DNA of 64,000 nt from Alteromonas stellipolaris (GTDB lineage: Bacteria; Pseudomonadota; Gammaproteobacteria; Enterobacterales; Alteromonadaceae). A program made the position numbers and the translations under genes. Below, piece after piece: positions 17,879-27,651 of this stretch (its first letter is position 1; each line of letters starts with the position of its first letter). Below the pieces are notes generated by a model. That model did no database searches. It had not been told where the DNA came from and saw nothing but the letters and a program-made list of their open reading frames with translations. Location: positions 1,984,001 through 2,048,000 of the forward strand of contig NZ_CP013926.1 in NCBI RefSeq assembly GCF_001562115.1, in the 5' to 3' direction.

Positions 17879-18724
17879 ATGAAAAAGTTATGGCTTGTTC
17901 TTGGCTTCTTAGTACTCACAGGGTGCTCGTCTAAGCTTGCATACAATAACCTCGATTGGCTTATTTATTGGTACATGGACGATTATGTAGAGCTTAACGA
18001 TTCACAAGAAGCTATTTTCGATATTAAGCTTGAAGGGTGGATTGATTGGCACAGAGAAGAACAGTTGGCTTTATATTTAGCCCAACTAGAGCAGATTACC
18101 GAAGAGATAAAACAAGATAAGTTAAACAAAGCTGTCATTGCCAATCATCTAAATCAGGCTAATGAACACGTAATGACCTTACGTTCAAAACTAGCGCCTG
18201 AGTTAGCAGAACTCGCTTCCCGCTTAAGCGACGACCAAGTTATTTATTTGTTTGCTGCCATCCAAAAAGAAAATGACGAAGAGCAAGAAGAGCTTCATGA
18301 GTACGACTCAATGTCTGAAAGTGAAAGGCTTGAAAAGTTAATTGAGAATTTTGAGGAAGGTTTTGAAGAAAATTTGGGTGATTTGACTGATGAGCAAAAA
18401 GCCATGGTGGCGAACGCCGCTCCTCACTTTGCCCGTACCCGTGGAAACTGGCTTGAATACCGAATAACCATGCAGGATGAAGCCCGCCGACTATTTGCAA
18501 GCAAGCAAAACACAGAAGCATTTCAGCAGAAGCTGACCCATCTACTGACTCACCCCGATGACTACCGCACCGAAGAATACTTAGCGCGCAGAAAGGCAAA
18601 CCGAGAAGCTTATTTGTCTTTGGCCGATGAATTGGTTAAAACAATGACCGCTAAACAAAAGTCACACTTGTTGAAAAGGCTTAACAAGATTATTGACGAC
18701 ATTAAGGATCTTCAAGACGATTAA
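17879..18724 (+). CDS. DUF6279 family lipoprotein
   Basis: 281 residues with a lipoprotein signal ending LVLTGCSS, so it is anchored in the envelope. The mature part opens with LAYNNLDWLIYWYMDDYVELN, the conserved DUF6279 start, and is otherwise an acidic helical domain (EENDEEQEELHEYD). Function is unknown. It follows the ClpP-fold membrane protein on the same strand at 49 bases and may be co-transcribed. Confidence 0.85.
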   Translation: MKKLWLVLGFLVLTGCSSKLAYNNLDWLIYWYMDDYVELNDSQEAIFDIKLEGWIDWHREEQLALYLAQLEQITEEIKQDKLNKAVIANHLNQANEHVMTLRSKLAPELAELASRLSDDQVIYLFAAIQKENDEEQEELHEYDSMSESERLEKLIENFEEGFEENLGDLTDEQKAMVANAAPHFARTRGNWLEYRITMQDEARRLFASKQNTEAFQQKLTHLLTHPDDYRTEEYLARRKANREAYLSLADELVKTMTAKQKSHLLKRLNKIIDDIKDLQDD

Positions 18725-18734
18725 TAACGATAGG

Positions 18735-19790
18735 CTAGTTAACTGCTATCGCGTGTTGTAATGCGGCTGCACTTAACATAGGCGACCCATCATTTGCACT
18801 TTCAGCCGCTTTAATAAGTTTTAAAATTGCGGTGTTGGCGGGGGTGCTCACGTGATGGGCTTCACCTAACGCAACAATTTCGCCATTGAGATAATCAACC
18901 TCTGTTTTTCTATTCAGCGCTAAATCTTCATACATAGATGAGCGTGCCTGAGGGTCAATTTTTAACGTGGCAGCAGCCACTTTTTCAAACAAGAAGTTAG
19001 GCAATGACATAATGTAGGGCATAAGCTTAGGGATGACCTTCCCTGTTTTAGCCGGCTCAATACCAGCCGCTTTCATTGTCGCTAATGCCTCTTTTAAGAC
19101 TACCGCCATCACCTTTCGATAGGCACTGTCATTCAACTGCTCAAGCAACGGCCTACCAGAAAGTGCATTAACGGCGTTATTCAAGTTCATAAGCAGCTTG
19201 CCCCACTGCACGCTGGATAAATCCTTAAACACCTTCACCGGTAAATTAGCCATTTCGAGCAGGCCCACTAGGTCTTTCGCTTGTCCTGATTTATCCCCAA
19301 TACACAAATCGCCTTCTGTGCCACAATGAAAATGCCCGTCGCCCTGCCCCAGCACGTTAAATGGAACCATGCCTTTCATGACCGTATAATTCGGTAAGCA
19401 TTCTGATAGCACTCGTCCGTTTCTTACGCCGTTTTGAAAGCTGATGACAACCGGATTATCCTTCAACGGATCACTATTTTCATATTGCGCAATAAGCGAA
19501 GCGGCCTCTTGAGTATCACCACTTTTTACGCACACTAAAATGTAATCAGCGCGCGCCATTACCTCGGCACTTTCAGTAAAATTAACGTCGGCCGGTTTAA
19601 GTTTTGTATTCCTGCCGCGCCAATCGGTTAACGTTAAGCCGCCATTCGCAATTTGATCTTTAAGCCTTGCACGGCCAATTAAGGTGACATTCGCGCCAAT
19701 AGACAGCAAACAACCTCCTAAATAACATCCGATACTCCCAGCGCCTAATATGACGATATTCGCTTTGTTTGCTATTTCTATCTTGCTCAT
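18735..19790 (-). CDS. 2-dehydropantoate 2-reductase family protein
   Basis: 351 residues. NADPH motif GAGSIGCYLG at residue 16, substrate-domain lysine in WGKLLMNLNNAVNAL, and the C-terminal ApbA motif MYEDLALNRKTEVDYLNGEIV. The family reduces ketopantoate to pantoate for coenzyme A synthesis, but genomes often carry paralogues acting on other 2-keto acids. No pan genes are nearby, so I leave the symbol empty. It lies 69 bases after glpT on the same strand. Confidence 0.85.
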   Translation of the reverse strand: MSKIEIANKANIVILGAGSIGCYLGGCLLSIGANVTLIGRARLKDQIANGGLTLTDWRGRNTKLKPADVNFTESAEVMARADYILVCVKSGDTQEAASLIAQYENSDPLKDNPVVISFQNGVRNGRVLSECLPNYTVMKGMVPFNVLGQGDGHFHCGTEGDLCIGDKSGQAKDLVGLLEMANLPVKVFKDLSSVQWGKLLMNLNNAVNALSGRPLLEQLNDSAYRKVMAVVLKEALATMKAAGIEPAKTGKVIPKLMPYIMSLPNFLFEKVAAATLKIDPQARSSMYEDLALNRKTEVDYLNGEIVALGEAHHVSTPANTAILKLIKAAESANDGSPMLSAAALQHAIAVN

Positions 19791-19859
19791 GATTAACCTG
19801 CTGCCAGATTTAAATACAACTAAATACTACAATATCACGCGATAGATAAACGTTATCAC

Positions 19860-21218
19860 CTAGCTTACTGAAGACGTTTCTTTACTTTTTAAATGCGCAA
19901 TCTCATGTTTAACCGTAAAGCCGATTAGCACAATGGCACAAATACACCCACCAGTAAGAAGTATAAACCCGCCATTCCAACCAAAATAATCGACGGTAAA
20001 ACCTAAGGCAATGTTGGCGATAACAGCACCACCAAGGTACCCAAACAGCCCTGTTAACCCGGCTGCCGTACCTGCGGCTTTCTTCGGTACTAACTCTAAC
20101 GCGTATAACCCTATTAACATAACGGGCCCATAGATTAAAAAGCCAATAGCCATTAGTGCAGCCATATCTACAGAGGGATTTCCGGCAGGATTAAACCAAT
20201 ACACAAGTACTGCAATCAGCACTAACACCATGTACAAAATTGCTGCTGGCGAACGACGCCCTTTAAACCATTTGTCGCTGATGTAACCGCATAACAGCGT
20301 ACCTGGAATACCCGCCCACTCATACAGAAAGTACGCCCATGAACTATGTTCGAAGGAAAAGTCTTTTACCTCTGACAAATAAGTCGGCGCCCAATCTAAA
20401 ACGCCATACCGAATGAGATAGACAAACGCATTTGCAATAGCGATAAACCACAAGAGTTTGTTGTTTAATACGTAGGTAACAAAAATTTCTTTAGCACTGA
20501 GTTCTTGCTCATGCTTTTCTTCATAATCGAGGGGATAGTCATTGCGATGCTCTTCAATGGGCGGCAAACCGCAGCTTTGCGGTGTATCTCGTAAAGTTAG
20601 AAATACAAAACCAGCAATTAATGCGGCGAAAGTTGCAGGTACATAAAAAGCGCTGTGCCAATCATTAAACCACGCCATTCCCAAAATAAATAAGGGGCCA
20701 ATGAGTCCGCCGCCAACGTTATGCGCTATATTCCAAACTGAAACAACTTGCCCACGCTCATTTCCAGAGTACCAATGCACTATGGTTCGACCGCAAGCGG
20801 GCCACCCCATACCTTGCACCCAGCCGTTAATGAAAAGCAGCAGAAAAATAATCGCGATGCTTTGCGTTGCCCATGGAACAAAACCAAAAATAAACATGAC
20901 CAAGGAAGACAGTAGTAACCCTGTCATTAGAAAGTATCTAGGATTGCTTCTATCAGAAACATTTCCCATTAAAAATTTACTTAACCCGTAAGCAATAGAA
21001 ACCGCAGACAGTGCAAAACCCAACTCGCCTTTTGTGAAGCCTTGTTCTTCAATTAAATAAGGCATGGCCAGTGAGAAGTTCTTTCTTACCAGGTAGTAAC
21101 CCGCATAGCCCACAAAGATACTTAGGAATATTTGCCATCTAAGCTTTTTGTAAACTGGATCTATATCTTGCTCGGGCAACCGAGTTTTATGTGCTGCAGG
21201 TTTAAAAAATCCAATCAT
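19860..21218 (-). CDS. glpT: Glycerol-3-phosphate/phosphate antiporter
   Basis: 452 residues, 12-TM MFS protein very close to E. coli GlpT. Start chosen at ATG 21218, with GGAAG five bases before; this also gives Arg45 in YYLVRKNF at the same number as the E. coli substrate-binding Arg45. The second substrate arginine is in LIRYGVLDW and the His in AHNVGG is kept. It takes up glycerol 3-phosphate in exchange for phosphate at the inner membrane. The usual partner glpQ is not next to it. A TTG at 21230 would add four residues. Confidence 0.95.
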   Translation of the reverse strand: MIGFFKPAAHKTRLPEQDIDPVYKKLRWQIFLSIFVGYAGYYLVRKNFSLAMPYLIEEQGFTKGELGFALSAVSIAYGLSKFLMGNVSDRSNPRYFLMTGLLLSSLVMFIFGFVPWATQSIAIIFLLLFINGWVQGMGWPACGRTIVHWYSGNERGQVVSVWNIAHNVGGGLIGPLFILGMAWFNDWHSAFYVPATFAALIAGFVFLTLRDTPQSCGLPPIEEHRNDYPLDYEEKHEQELSAKEIFVTYVLNNKLLWFIAIANAFVYLIRYGVLDWAPTYLSEVKDFSFEHSSWAYFLYEWAGIPGTLLCGYISDKWFKGRRSPAAILYMVLVLIAVLVYWFNPAGNPSVDMAALMAIGFLIYGPVMLIGLYALELVPKKAAGTAAGLTGLFGYLGGAVIANIALGFTVDYFGWNGGFILLTGGCICAIVLIGFTVKHEIAHLKSKETSSVS

Positions 21219-21618
21219 AAAAGCTTCCAACTATCTGGCGAATCAACTATTTTTTTGTGGCTGTATTCTGCTTTTAGAAAGTTAATAAAACAAGCATATA
21301 TCTGAATTAATCATTGAGGGGTCGGAAAGTCGCTACTACATAACATTCGTTCGGTAATAAGATTAAATTTCAACCATGATTTTCATGTTGTAGGTTTATC
21401 AGCCATGGAAGGGCAGATTGCAAAGCAATGCATCAGCGAAACAGAGAACAACCAAGTTAAATTTATTAGACTAAAGTCTGAATTTTGAATGAGCTGGCGG
21501 TTAATTCCGCTAAATTCAAGACATGGCGTTTTATCTTTGCTAATTTGCGAGGAGTGAATTTAGTTCGTTGGTGTTAGCTCAATCCTAGCAGTCACCTAAC
21601 AAGACGTAAGATAATACT
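21219..21618. other. 400-base spacer between glpT and hybrid kinase
   Basis: Divergent spacer that must hold both promoters. I see no ORF or structured RNA. AACATTCGTTCGG near 21343 loosely recalls a GlpR half-site but is not a convincing operator. Confidence 0.4.
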
Positions 21619-24147
21619 GTGCTATCCATTACCCAATTTTTTCTTAGAGCTATAGCAATCGTAAGCCTTTCTGCCTTTAGCTATATGGCGTGTGCCGATG
21701 TACTGGCCGAACTTGAATCGTTAGATTCAAGGGTTAACACCGAAATCCCTATGCCCATTGGCGAAGTAATCTCGAAGCTAGAAACACGATTACTCAACTC
21801 CAACTTTACGTCGCTTGAAAAAACTAAAATCGCGGCCAGATACGTTCAACTAAAACTCAAATTACATCACACTGCCCCCGATGATGTAATGACTATTCTT
21901 GAATCTTTGGTCTCTGAAACGAGCGATGGGTTAATAATAAAGTTGGGGCTGGCCAGAATGGTTGGCATTAATGCCAATTATGACCGGTCTTATCAGATGT
22001 TCGGTGAAGTCATTCAATCTCCCGCTGCCAGCCCGACTGTTAAGGCTATGGCGATTGCGTATCTCATCCTTTCATACAATGAAGGGCAAGTTTTTGCTTC
22101 AAGCGTTAATTTATTAAACACCCTAAACGAACTGGTTCATGAGAATAACCTTGCCTATGCTAAAGCTCTTTATCACTATATGGCCGCAGATTATTACCAC
22201 TCAGTAAAGTCGTTCGATATAGCCTTTGAGTACTACGAGAAATCCTTAGCAGAGGCAAAATCGTTAAAAGAATGGCCGCTTGTTAGTGACAACCTTTATG
22301 CCATTGGTATTTTGTTTAGAAATATGGGCAACTACGACAAAGCGATTACCTATTTTGAACAGACCATAGAATCCGACACTAAGATAGACATTAATTATGC
22401 CGAATACATTGCTCTATATGGCATGGCGTCTACCTATTTTCGCACTGACAATATTGAAGAAGCGTTGAAACTGGCTGACACAGTCACCGCTCACCCACTT
22501 ACTACTTCTTTTTACGATAGCGAAATTTACAGATTAAAAGCGAAGGCGTTGATGGAACGCGGACGTTTAAGCGAGGCAAGAGTGGCGCTTGATCAGTCTC
22601 GCAGTACCTATGATGATTACCGCGTAGGTGAAAAGACCACATGGCGGGCCGAACTTGAAAAGCTCGCGTCACAAATTACCGCTAAAGAAGGTGATTTTGA
22701 AACGGCGTACAAAGAATACCAAACCTACCATAACGAATATCTTGAAGCTAAAAAATACGAAGATTTAGAGCTGTTAGAAAGTGCAAACTTGGTTTATGAA
22801 ATACAGCAACAAAAAGAAAAAACGACGTTACTAGAAAAAGAAAATCTTGTCATTTCAGAGCTACTTAAGGCTAAAGAAGACACCCAGCAAACGCAAAAAC
22901 TCTTCACTCGATGGCTGGTGATTTTTATTGTATTAGCACTTGTTACATTGGTTATTATTTTAATTTTGCTAAAAAAGGCGCGCAAGACTAATGCCCTCTA
23001 CATATCAGCGAAGGAAAAAGCCGAACTTCATAGCAGGCTTAAAACAGAGTTTATTTCAAACATAAGTCACGAAATCAGAACCCCGTTGAACGCCATCATT
23101 GGTTTTGGGCAAGTGCTAACAGACAAGTTAGAAGATAGACAAACTAAAAAGCTAACAAGCCAAATTGTTAACTCATCTGAAATGCTTCTGCAGATTATTA
23201 ATGACTTGCTCGATTTCTCTAAAATTGAAGCAGGCAAGCTGACCCTAGATTACGGCCCTTATAACTTACGTCAAAGCATACGAAAGCTACTTGATATATT
23301 CCACGCGCAGGCAAGCAATAAGGGGTTAACCATTAAGCTAAATATCGACAAAAATCTTCCAAAAGAAATGATTTTTGATGAACTTAGGCTCAAACAAGTG
23401 CTTGCCAACCTAATTAGCAATGCGATCAAATTTTCAAGCGCAGGGGATATAGAAATAGGCATAAAAGTTAAACAGAAAGACGACACCCACTGCCTATTCG
23501 ACGTATGGGTACAGGACAACGGTATTGGTATTAGCAAGTCTCAACAAGAAAACTTGTTTCAGCCATTCATTCAAGCTGAAAGCTCAACCGCACGAAAGTA
23601 TGGTGGTTCAGGGCTAGGTTTGAACATTTGCAACAAACTATTAGAGCAAATGAATTCTAAACTTCATGTGGATAGCGACATGGGCAAAGGTGCCCGCTTT
23701 TACTTTACGTTAGAATTGAGTCATTCAATCGGTGACGAATACATCCACAATCAAGAAGCCACGCAGTTAATTACACAGTTCCAAAAAACACGGGTGCTTT
23801 TGGCCGAAGACAATGACATAAACGTTGAAGTTATAACCGCAATGCTAAATTCCACAAACCTACAAATACTTCGTGTTGCCAACGGAAACGATGCTATTCA
23901 CAAGTTATCTCAACAGTCGTTTGATGCTATTTTAATGGATATTCAAATGCCAGAGATGGATGGATACGAGGCCACTCGGGTTATACGCCATCAAATGAAT
24001 GGCACCTTGCCTATTATCGCCTTAACAGCGAACGCTATGCAGCAGGACATAGATGCTTGTTTAAATGCAGGCATGGACGACCATGTTAGCAAGCCAATAA
24101 GAAAAGAAAAGTTGCTTGAAGTGTTAGATAAATACCTCAACGCTTAA
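21619..24147 (+). CDS. Hybrid sensor histidine kinase with TPR periplasmic domain
   Basis: 842 residues from a GTG codon; this start gives a signal peptide (FFLRAIAIVSLSAFSYMACA). Residues about 50-390 are tetratricopeptide-like repeats in the periplasm (SFDIAFEYYEKSLAEAK, GNYDKAITYFEQTIE). A coiled coil and TM at about 431-452 follow. HisKA has His484 in ISHEIRTPLN, then HATPase (DNGIGIS, GGSGLGL), then a receiver with phospho-Asp774 in LMDIQMPEMDG. No output regulator is adjacent, so the receiver likely passes phosphate to an Hpt protein elsewhere. Related TPR hybrid kinases are common in Alteromonadales. Confidence 0.93.
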   Translation: MLSITQFFLRAIAIVSLSAFSYMACADVLAELESLDSRVNTEIPMPIGEVISKLETRLLNSNFTSLEKTKIAARYVQLKLKLHHTAPDDVMTILESLVSETSDGLIIKLGLARMVGINANYDRSYQMFGEVIQSPAASPTVKAMAIAYLILSYNEGQVFASSVNLLNTLNELVHENNLAYAKALYHYMAADYYHSVKSFDIAFEYYEKSLAEAKSLKEWPLVSDNLYAIGILFRNMGNYDKAITYFEQTIESDTKIDINYAEYIALYGMASTYFRTDNIEEALKLADTVTAHPLTTSFYDSEIYRLKAKALMERGRLSEARVALDQSRSTYDDYRVGEKTTWRAELEKLASQITAKEGDFETAYKEYQTYHNEYLEAKKYEDLELLESANLVYEIQQQKEKTTLLEKENLVISELLKAKEDTQQTQKLFTRWLVIFIVLALVTLVIILILLKKARKTNALYISAKEKAELHSRLKTEFISNISHEIRTPLNAIIGFGQVLTDKLEDRQTKKLTSQIVNSSEMLLQIINDLLDFSKIEAGKLTLDYGPYNLRQSIRKLLDIFHAQASNKGLTIKLNIDKNLPKEMIFDELRLKQVLANLISNAIKFSSAGDIEIGIKVKQKDDTHCLFDVWVQDNGIGISKSQQENLFQPFIQAESSTARKYGGSGLGLNICNKLLEQMNSKLHVDSDMGKGARFYFTLELSHSIGDEYIHNQEATQLITQFQKTRVLLAEDNDINVEVITAMLNSTNLQILRVANGNDAIHKLSQQSFDAILMDIQMPEMDGYEATRVIRHQMNGTLPIIALTANAMQQDIDACLNAGMDDHVSKPIRKEKLLEVLDKYLNA

Positions 24148-24217
24148 AAACGCAGTTATCTCGTCTTATACATCACCACTTTTTTGCTGTCCGCTTACGT
24201 GCCATGCCACAAGTAAT

Positions 24218-25000
24218 CTAATAACGCACAAGGGTTCTGGTTTCAATACTCTTACGAGGTTTGGTTACAGCAGTATCGCCTTCCATATCTAGCGCACTAT
24301 GTGCCAAGTGAGGCCTTCCACGATTATCGTAAATATTAAAGATAATCGCTTCTTCGGGTGTCATTTCTGATTGATAGAACCACTCGTGCCCTTTGTTTTC
24401 TGCCACCCCTAAAATTTGCCCTTTACGGTCGGGGTATTCTAACTCTATGTTCATCCAATCGTCTGCTTCCATCGAACGAGGGCAAATAAACCCTAAGGGA
24501 GAAGAAGGAATTTTATATTCCACTGGGCGCCAAACATTTACAAAGCCAAAATGCTCTTGCTGAAATTCTTGCGCCCTTTGCACACCCAAAATATCAACCA
24601 AACGCTTTCCCACCCCACCTTCACTGTAATCATTGTGAACATTGCGGGCGGGTCTTCGCGTAGCAATTGGGTCGTCAATTCGTACTGTGTGGTCGAAAAC
24701 AATCACTTCTTTTGCTTTTATCTGCTGCTGCAGAATGGCTGTAAGCTCACTTTCATAATCGCTCGCCCACGCTCTAGATTCATCAAACGCATGTACCTTG
24801 GTTGGTGCGTTTATGAAAGTGATCCCATCTTCATCGAAATTCACTGAACACGTTTTTTTTCGTATATCAGTAACAGGCACTTTGGCTGAAATTAACTCTG
24901 GCGAAATCAAATTCCCAACAATGCCATCCACATCGAAATGAAATGCCTGAACTTCGTTAGTTTTGACATGATAGTGCACTGTGGCTGTGGCTGTGGTCAT
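24218..25000 (-). CDS. CmcJ/NvfI-family oxidoreductase (putative Fe(II)/2-oxoglutarate oxygenase)
   Basis: 260 residues from ATG 25000, which has AAGGAG eight bases before; the frame runs to 25129 but the extra part is unconserved. The core has VHNDYSEGGVGKR (HxD-type metal ligands), FVNVWRP and a distal HSALD histidine followed by an arginine-rich end (ETRTLVRY), the pattern of CmcJ/NvfI-like oxygenases from cephamycin and fungal meroterpenoid pathways. Stand-alone bacterial members are uncharacterised. It is divergent from the DUF6152 cluster with a 360-base spacer. Confidence 0.75.
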   Translation of the reverse strand: MTTATATVHYHVKTNEVQAFHFDVDGIVGNLISPELISAKVPVTDIRKKTCSVNFDEDGITFINAPTKVHAFDESRAWASDYESELTAILQQQIKAKEVIVFDHTVRIDDPIATRRPARNVHNDYSEGGVGKRLVDILGVQRAQEFQQEHFGFVNVWRPVEYKIPSSPLGFICPRSMEADDWMNIELEYPDRKGQILGVAENKGHEWFYQSEMTPEEAIIFNIYDNRGRPHLAHSALDMEGDTAVTKPRKSIETRTLVRY

Positions 25001-25360
25001 ATAAAAGCACTCCTTAAAAACGGAAAACAGCTGAGATTTCCCCGATGCGAGGGAATATAGTTTTTTAAGGGCGATAGATAAATGGGATGCAGGTATAAAC
25101 AGAATTCTGAAAATATAGATAATAATCAATCACAGTGGCTGATAAACCACTTGATCTCAACCATGACTGATGACAGTGACCGCTTTAAGGCAGCGCTTTT
25201 GGAAGGATTTAACTAGTCTTTACATTTCCTCAATGGCGAGCGTTGCGAGTTTACTTTATGATCTTTACATTACTAGCATGTCTGCTTTTTTCATCGATAT
25301 TCAGTCAGCGAGAAGCTGCTCGCATGACGATTTTTTTTTAAGTGGGAAGGATCAACATCA
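25001..25360. other. Divergent spacer, no gene seen
   Basis: Carries the promoters of the CmcJ-like gene and the DUF6152 cluster. A 74-codon frame at 25170-25394 overlaps the DUF6152 start and shows no family features. A T9 run (25331-25339) lies just before the cluster. Confidence 0.4.
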
Positions 25361-27109
25361 ATGTGGAATCTACGATGCCTATGTGTACTTGTAGCGCTTA
25401 TTATACCGAGTGTGGCCTTTGCCCATCATGGAAGTAGTGGGCAATTCGAAACTAATAAAACAATTGAGTTGTCTGGCGACATTACTCGGGTACGGTTAGT
25501 AAACCCTCATGCCTATGTCTATTTCGATGTTACGAACGACGATGGCAGTATGACTAATATGCGTTGTGAACTGCAATCTGGCTCATTACTTAAACGTAGA
25601 GGTTGGAACACTGAACAATTCAAAATTGGTAGTGCTATTACCCTATTAGGCTCTCCAGACAGGAACGACCCGACTACCTGTTATATGCAGCAAATTACTT
25701 TTGAAAATGGAATAACAGCCACCCGCAATAGTGTATTTAACGATGATGGTAGTTTGGTGGTCAGTGATGACGATAACGCTTCATCACAAACTCAAAGTGA
25801 AATTGTTGAACAACGCCCTATTATTCGCACAGACGGTACACCTAACATTGAAGGAAACTGGGCAATGGTGCGAAGAGAAGGCAGCAGGCCTGGCGGTGGC
25901 GGCTCTTTTGCACAGTTAACCGAAGCTGGTGCTTTGGCGGTTGAAGGGGCTACTCAAGATGAAAATCCAAGATACCAATGTAAACCCACGAATATCATCA
26001 TGGATTGGTGGTTTGATCTTATGGTTAATAAGATTGAGCAATCAAGCACCCAAATAAACTTAACTTACGGCTTTATGAGCCTTGAGCGCACGATTTACCT
26101 AGATGGCACCGTAATGCCCTCAAATTACGAAGCTAATCGCGCAGGGTTTTCAACCGGTGTGTGGGAAGGAAATACATTAGTGGTAACCACTACGGGGTTT
26201 GATGAAGGATGGTTGATGGCCCCCATGGGTGGCATCCCTGGAGGCAACGCCCGCCCTCCTCGTCCTGAAGGCGCGCCCGATGGAAAAAGTGGCCCACCAG
26301 GAGGCCCTAGGGGCAATGGTGGCCCACCCTCACCGGCTAAAAACAGCAGTGAGCTCGTGATTGTGGAACGCTTCTCTCTAAACGAAGACGGTACGGTATT
26401 AAAGCGTGAATATACCATTACCGACCCGCTTTATCTTAAAGCACCGATGACAGGTTCAGATGAAGTAACCTTTACACAAGACAGCTATCAGCCCTATGAC
26501 TGTGACGACCTTACTGCCGAACGAGGCTCAGGCAATCTTGACCCCAGCGCCACAACACCTGACAACGAAGCTACAGGTAACGGAGTTTCGGGTGATGGCG
26601 TTTCAAAAAGCGGAGATTTAAAAAGCGGCAACGTAATCAGTCAATCTGTAATGAGCACGCTTTACAAGCTTGAAGATTCAAAGGTAGGTCAAACCATATC
26701 AAGTACACAGTGGGGCTACCCTATTGTGCTGTCCTTACACGCAATAGGCATGGCTACCATGGTGGGCATAGCGTTAATGTTAACCCTTCGCGTGCTAGGC
26801 TTCGCTTCAGTCATTCCGGTTACTGCAATGGCAAGCTACTGGAATGTTGCTTTAGTTGGGTTTGGCATCAATTTAGTTTCAGGGATGGCGCTATTTTGTG
26901 GAAATGCATCAGAGCTTTATTTCAACTGGGCATTTCGCATTAAAATTCTATTGGTTATTGCTGGCCTTGTACTTACTTGGCGGTTAGTCGCCATTTGTAT
27001 TAAACAGGCTGATATTGTGTCGACTAAGCACAAAAAGCTTTCCGCTATTGCCATGGTCAGTTGGGTGGCCGCTATAATTGCTGGCCGTTTAATTGGCTAT
27101 ATGTCTTAA
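25361..27109 (+). CDS. DUF6152-DUF6644 fusion, secreted domain joined to membrane domain
   Basis: 582 residues. Signal peptide (LVALIIPSVAFA) leads into HHGSSGQFETNKTIELSGDITRV, the DUF6152 start with its His pair. Residues about 155-400 form a second soluble region (IEGNWAMVRREG, MDWWFDLMVNKIEQ, GVWEGNTLVVTTTGF) broken by a Gly/Pro-rich insert near 290-325. After a low-complexity linker, residues about 430-582 hold four helices of DUF6644 type (WGYPIVLSLHAIGMATMVG). The last part is a paralogue of the next gene. AAGGATC precedes the ATG. The joined architecture is unusual; a metal-related role is inferred from the His pair and the HupE neighbour only. Confidence 0.8.
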   Translation: MWNLRCLCVLVALIIPSVAFAHHGSSGQFETNKTIELSGDITRVRLVNPHAYVYFDVTNDDGSMTNMRCELQSGSLLKRRGWNTEQFKIGSAITLLGSPDRNDPTTCYMQQITFENGITATRNSVFNDDGSLVVSDDDNASSQTQSEIVEQRPIIRTDGTPNIEGNWAMVRREGSRPGGGGSFAQLTEAGALAVEGATQDENPRYQCKPTNIIMDWWFDLMVNKIEQSSTQINLTYGFMSLERTIYLDGTVMPSNYEANRAGFSTGVWEGNTLVVTTTGFDEGWLMAPMGGIPGGNARPPRPEGAPDGKSGPPGGPRGNGGPPSPAKNSSELVIVERFSLNEDGTVLKREYTITDPLYLKAPMTGSDEVTFTQDSYQPYDCDDLTAERGSGNLDPSATTPDNEATGNGVSGDGVSKSGDLKSGNVISQSVMSTLYKLEDSKVGQTISSTQWGYPIVLSLHAIGMATMVGIALMLTLRVLGFASVIPVTAMASYWNVALVGFGINLVSGMALFCGNASELYFNWAFRIKILLVIAGLVLTWRLVAICIKQADIVSTKHKKLSAIAMVSWVAAIIAGRLIGYMS

Positions 27110-27120
27110 GGAGGTTACCT

Positions 27121-27639
27121 ATGAATTCATTACTTTCGTGGGTTATCGACACCCTTAATGCTAGCCCTGTCAGCGGTTTTGTTATGGACAATGCCGTCGT
27201 GTTCCCAGTCTTAGAAATGGCACATTTTTTAGGGCTATGTTTACTTTTTGGTTCGCTGCTTGTAGTTGATTTACGAATGGTGGGCTTTGCTAAGGCAGTG
27301 CCTATCAAGCAGGTAGACGTGTTTTTACGTTGGGCGTTAATCGGTTTCGCTATCAATATGATTTCGGGTTTGCTTTTTGTTATAGGCGACTCTGACAGAT
27401 ACCTTGTGAATATTGCGTTTGGGGCAAAAATGGCCTGCATTGTATTGGCGGGCATTAACACCTTGTACTTTATAAAATGTATTAAACCGCAAATGGCTAG
27501 TATGCCCTTGTCTGCTCGTGCCTTAAATACACCAGCTCAATTAGGTAAAAATGCCTATGTGGTAGCCTGGTTGTCACTGTTATTGTGGACCTGCGTTATT
27601 ATTTTAGGGCGCTTCATCCCTTATGTGGAAACTCCCTAA
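27121..27639 (+). CDS. DUF6644 family membrane protein
   Basis: 172 residues with four helices. The ATG at 27121 has a perfect AAGGAGG site seven bases before, so the longer frame from 27061 is wrong. VVFPVLEMAHFLGLCLLFGSLLVVDLRMVGFAKAVP aligns with the C-terminal membrane domain of the preceding gene product, so the two are paralogues, perhaps partners in one membrane complex. Function unknown. The conserved His in EMAHFLG also occurs in the paralogue (LSLHAIG) and may bind haem or metal (inference). Confidence 0.82.
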   Translation: MNSLLSWVIDTLNASPVSGFVMDNAVVFPVLEMAHFLGLCLLFGSLLVVDLRMVGFAKAVPIKQVDVFLRWALIGFAINMISGLLFVIGDSDRYLVNIAFGAKMACIVLAGINTLYFIKCIKPQMASMPLSARALNTPAQLGKNAYVVAWLSLLLWTCVIILGRFIPYVETP

Positions 27640-27651
27640 TTGACGAGGTTG

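Noticed and set aside
21335..21360. GlpR-type operator before glpT
   Set aside because: AACATTCGTTCGG matches only part of one half-site and lacks symmetry.
25170..25394. 74-codon plus-strand frame before the DUF6152 gene
   Set aside because: It overlaps the start of a well-supported gene in another frame and has no family features.
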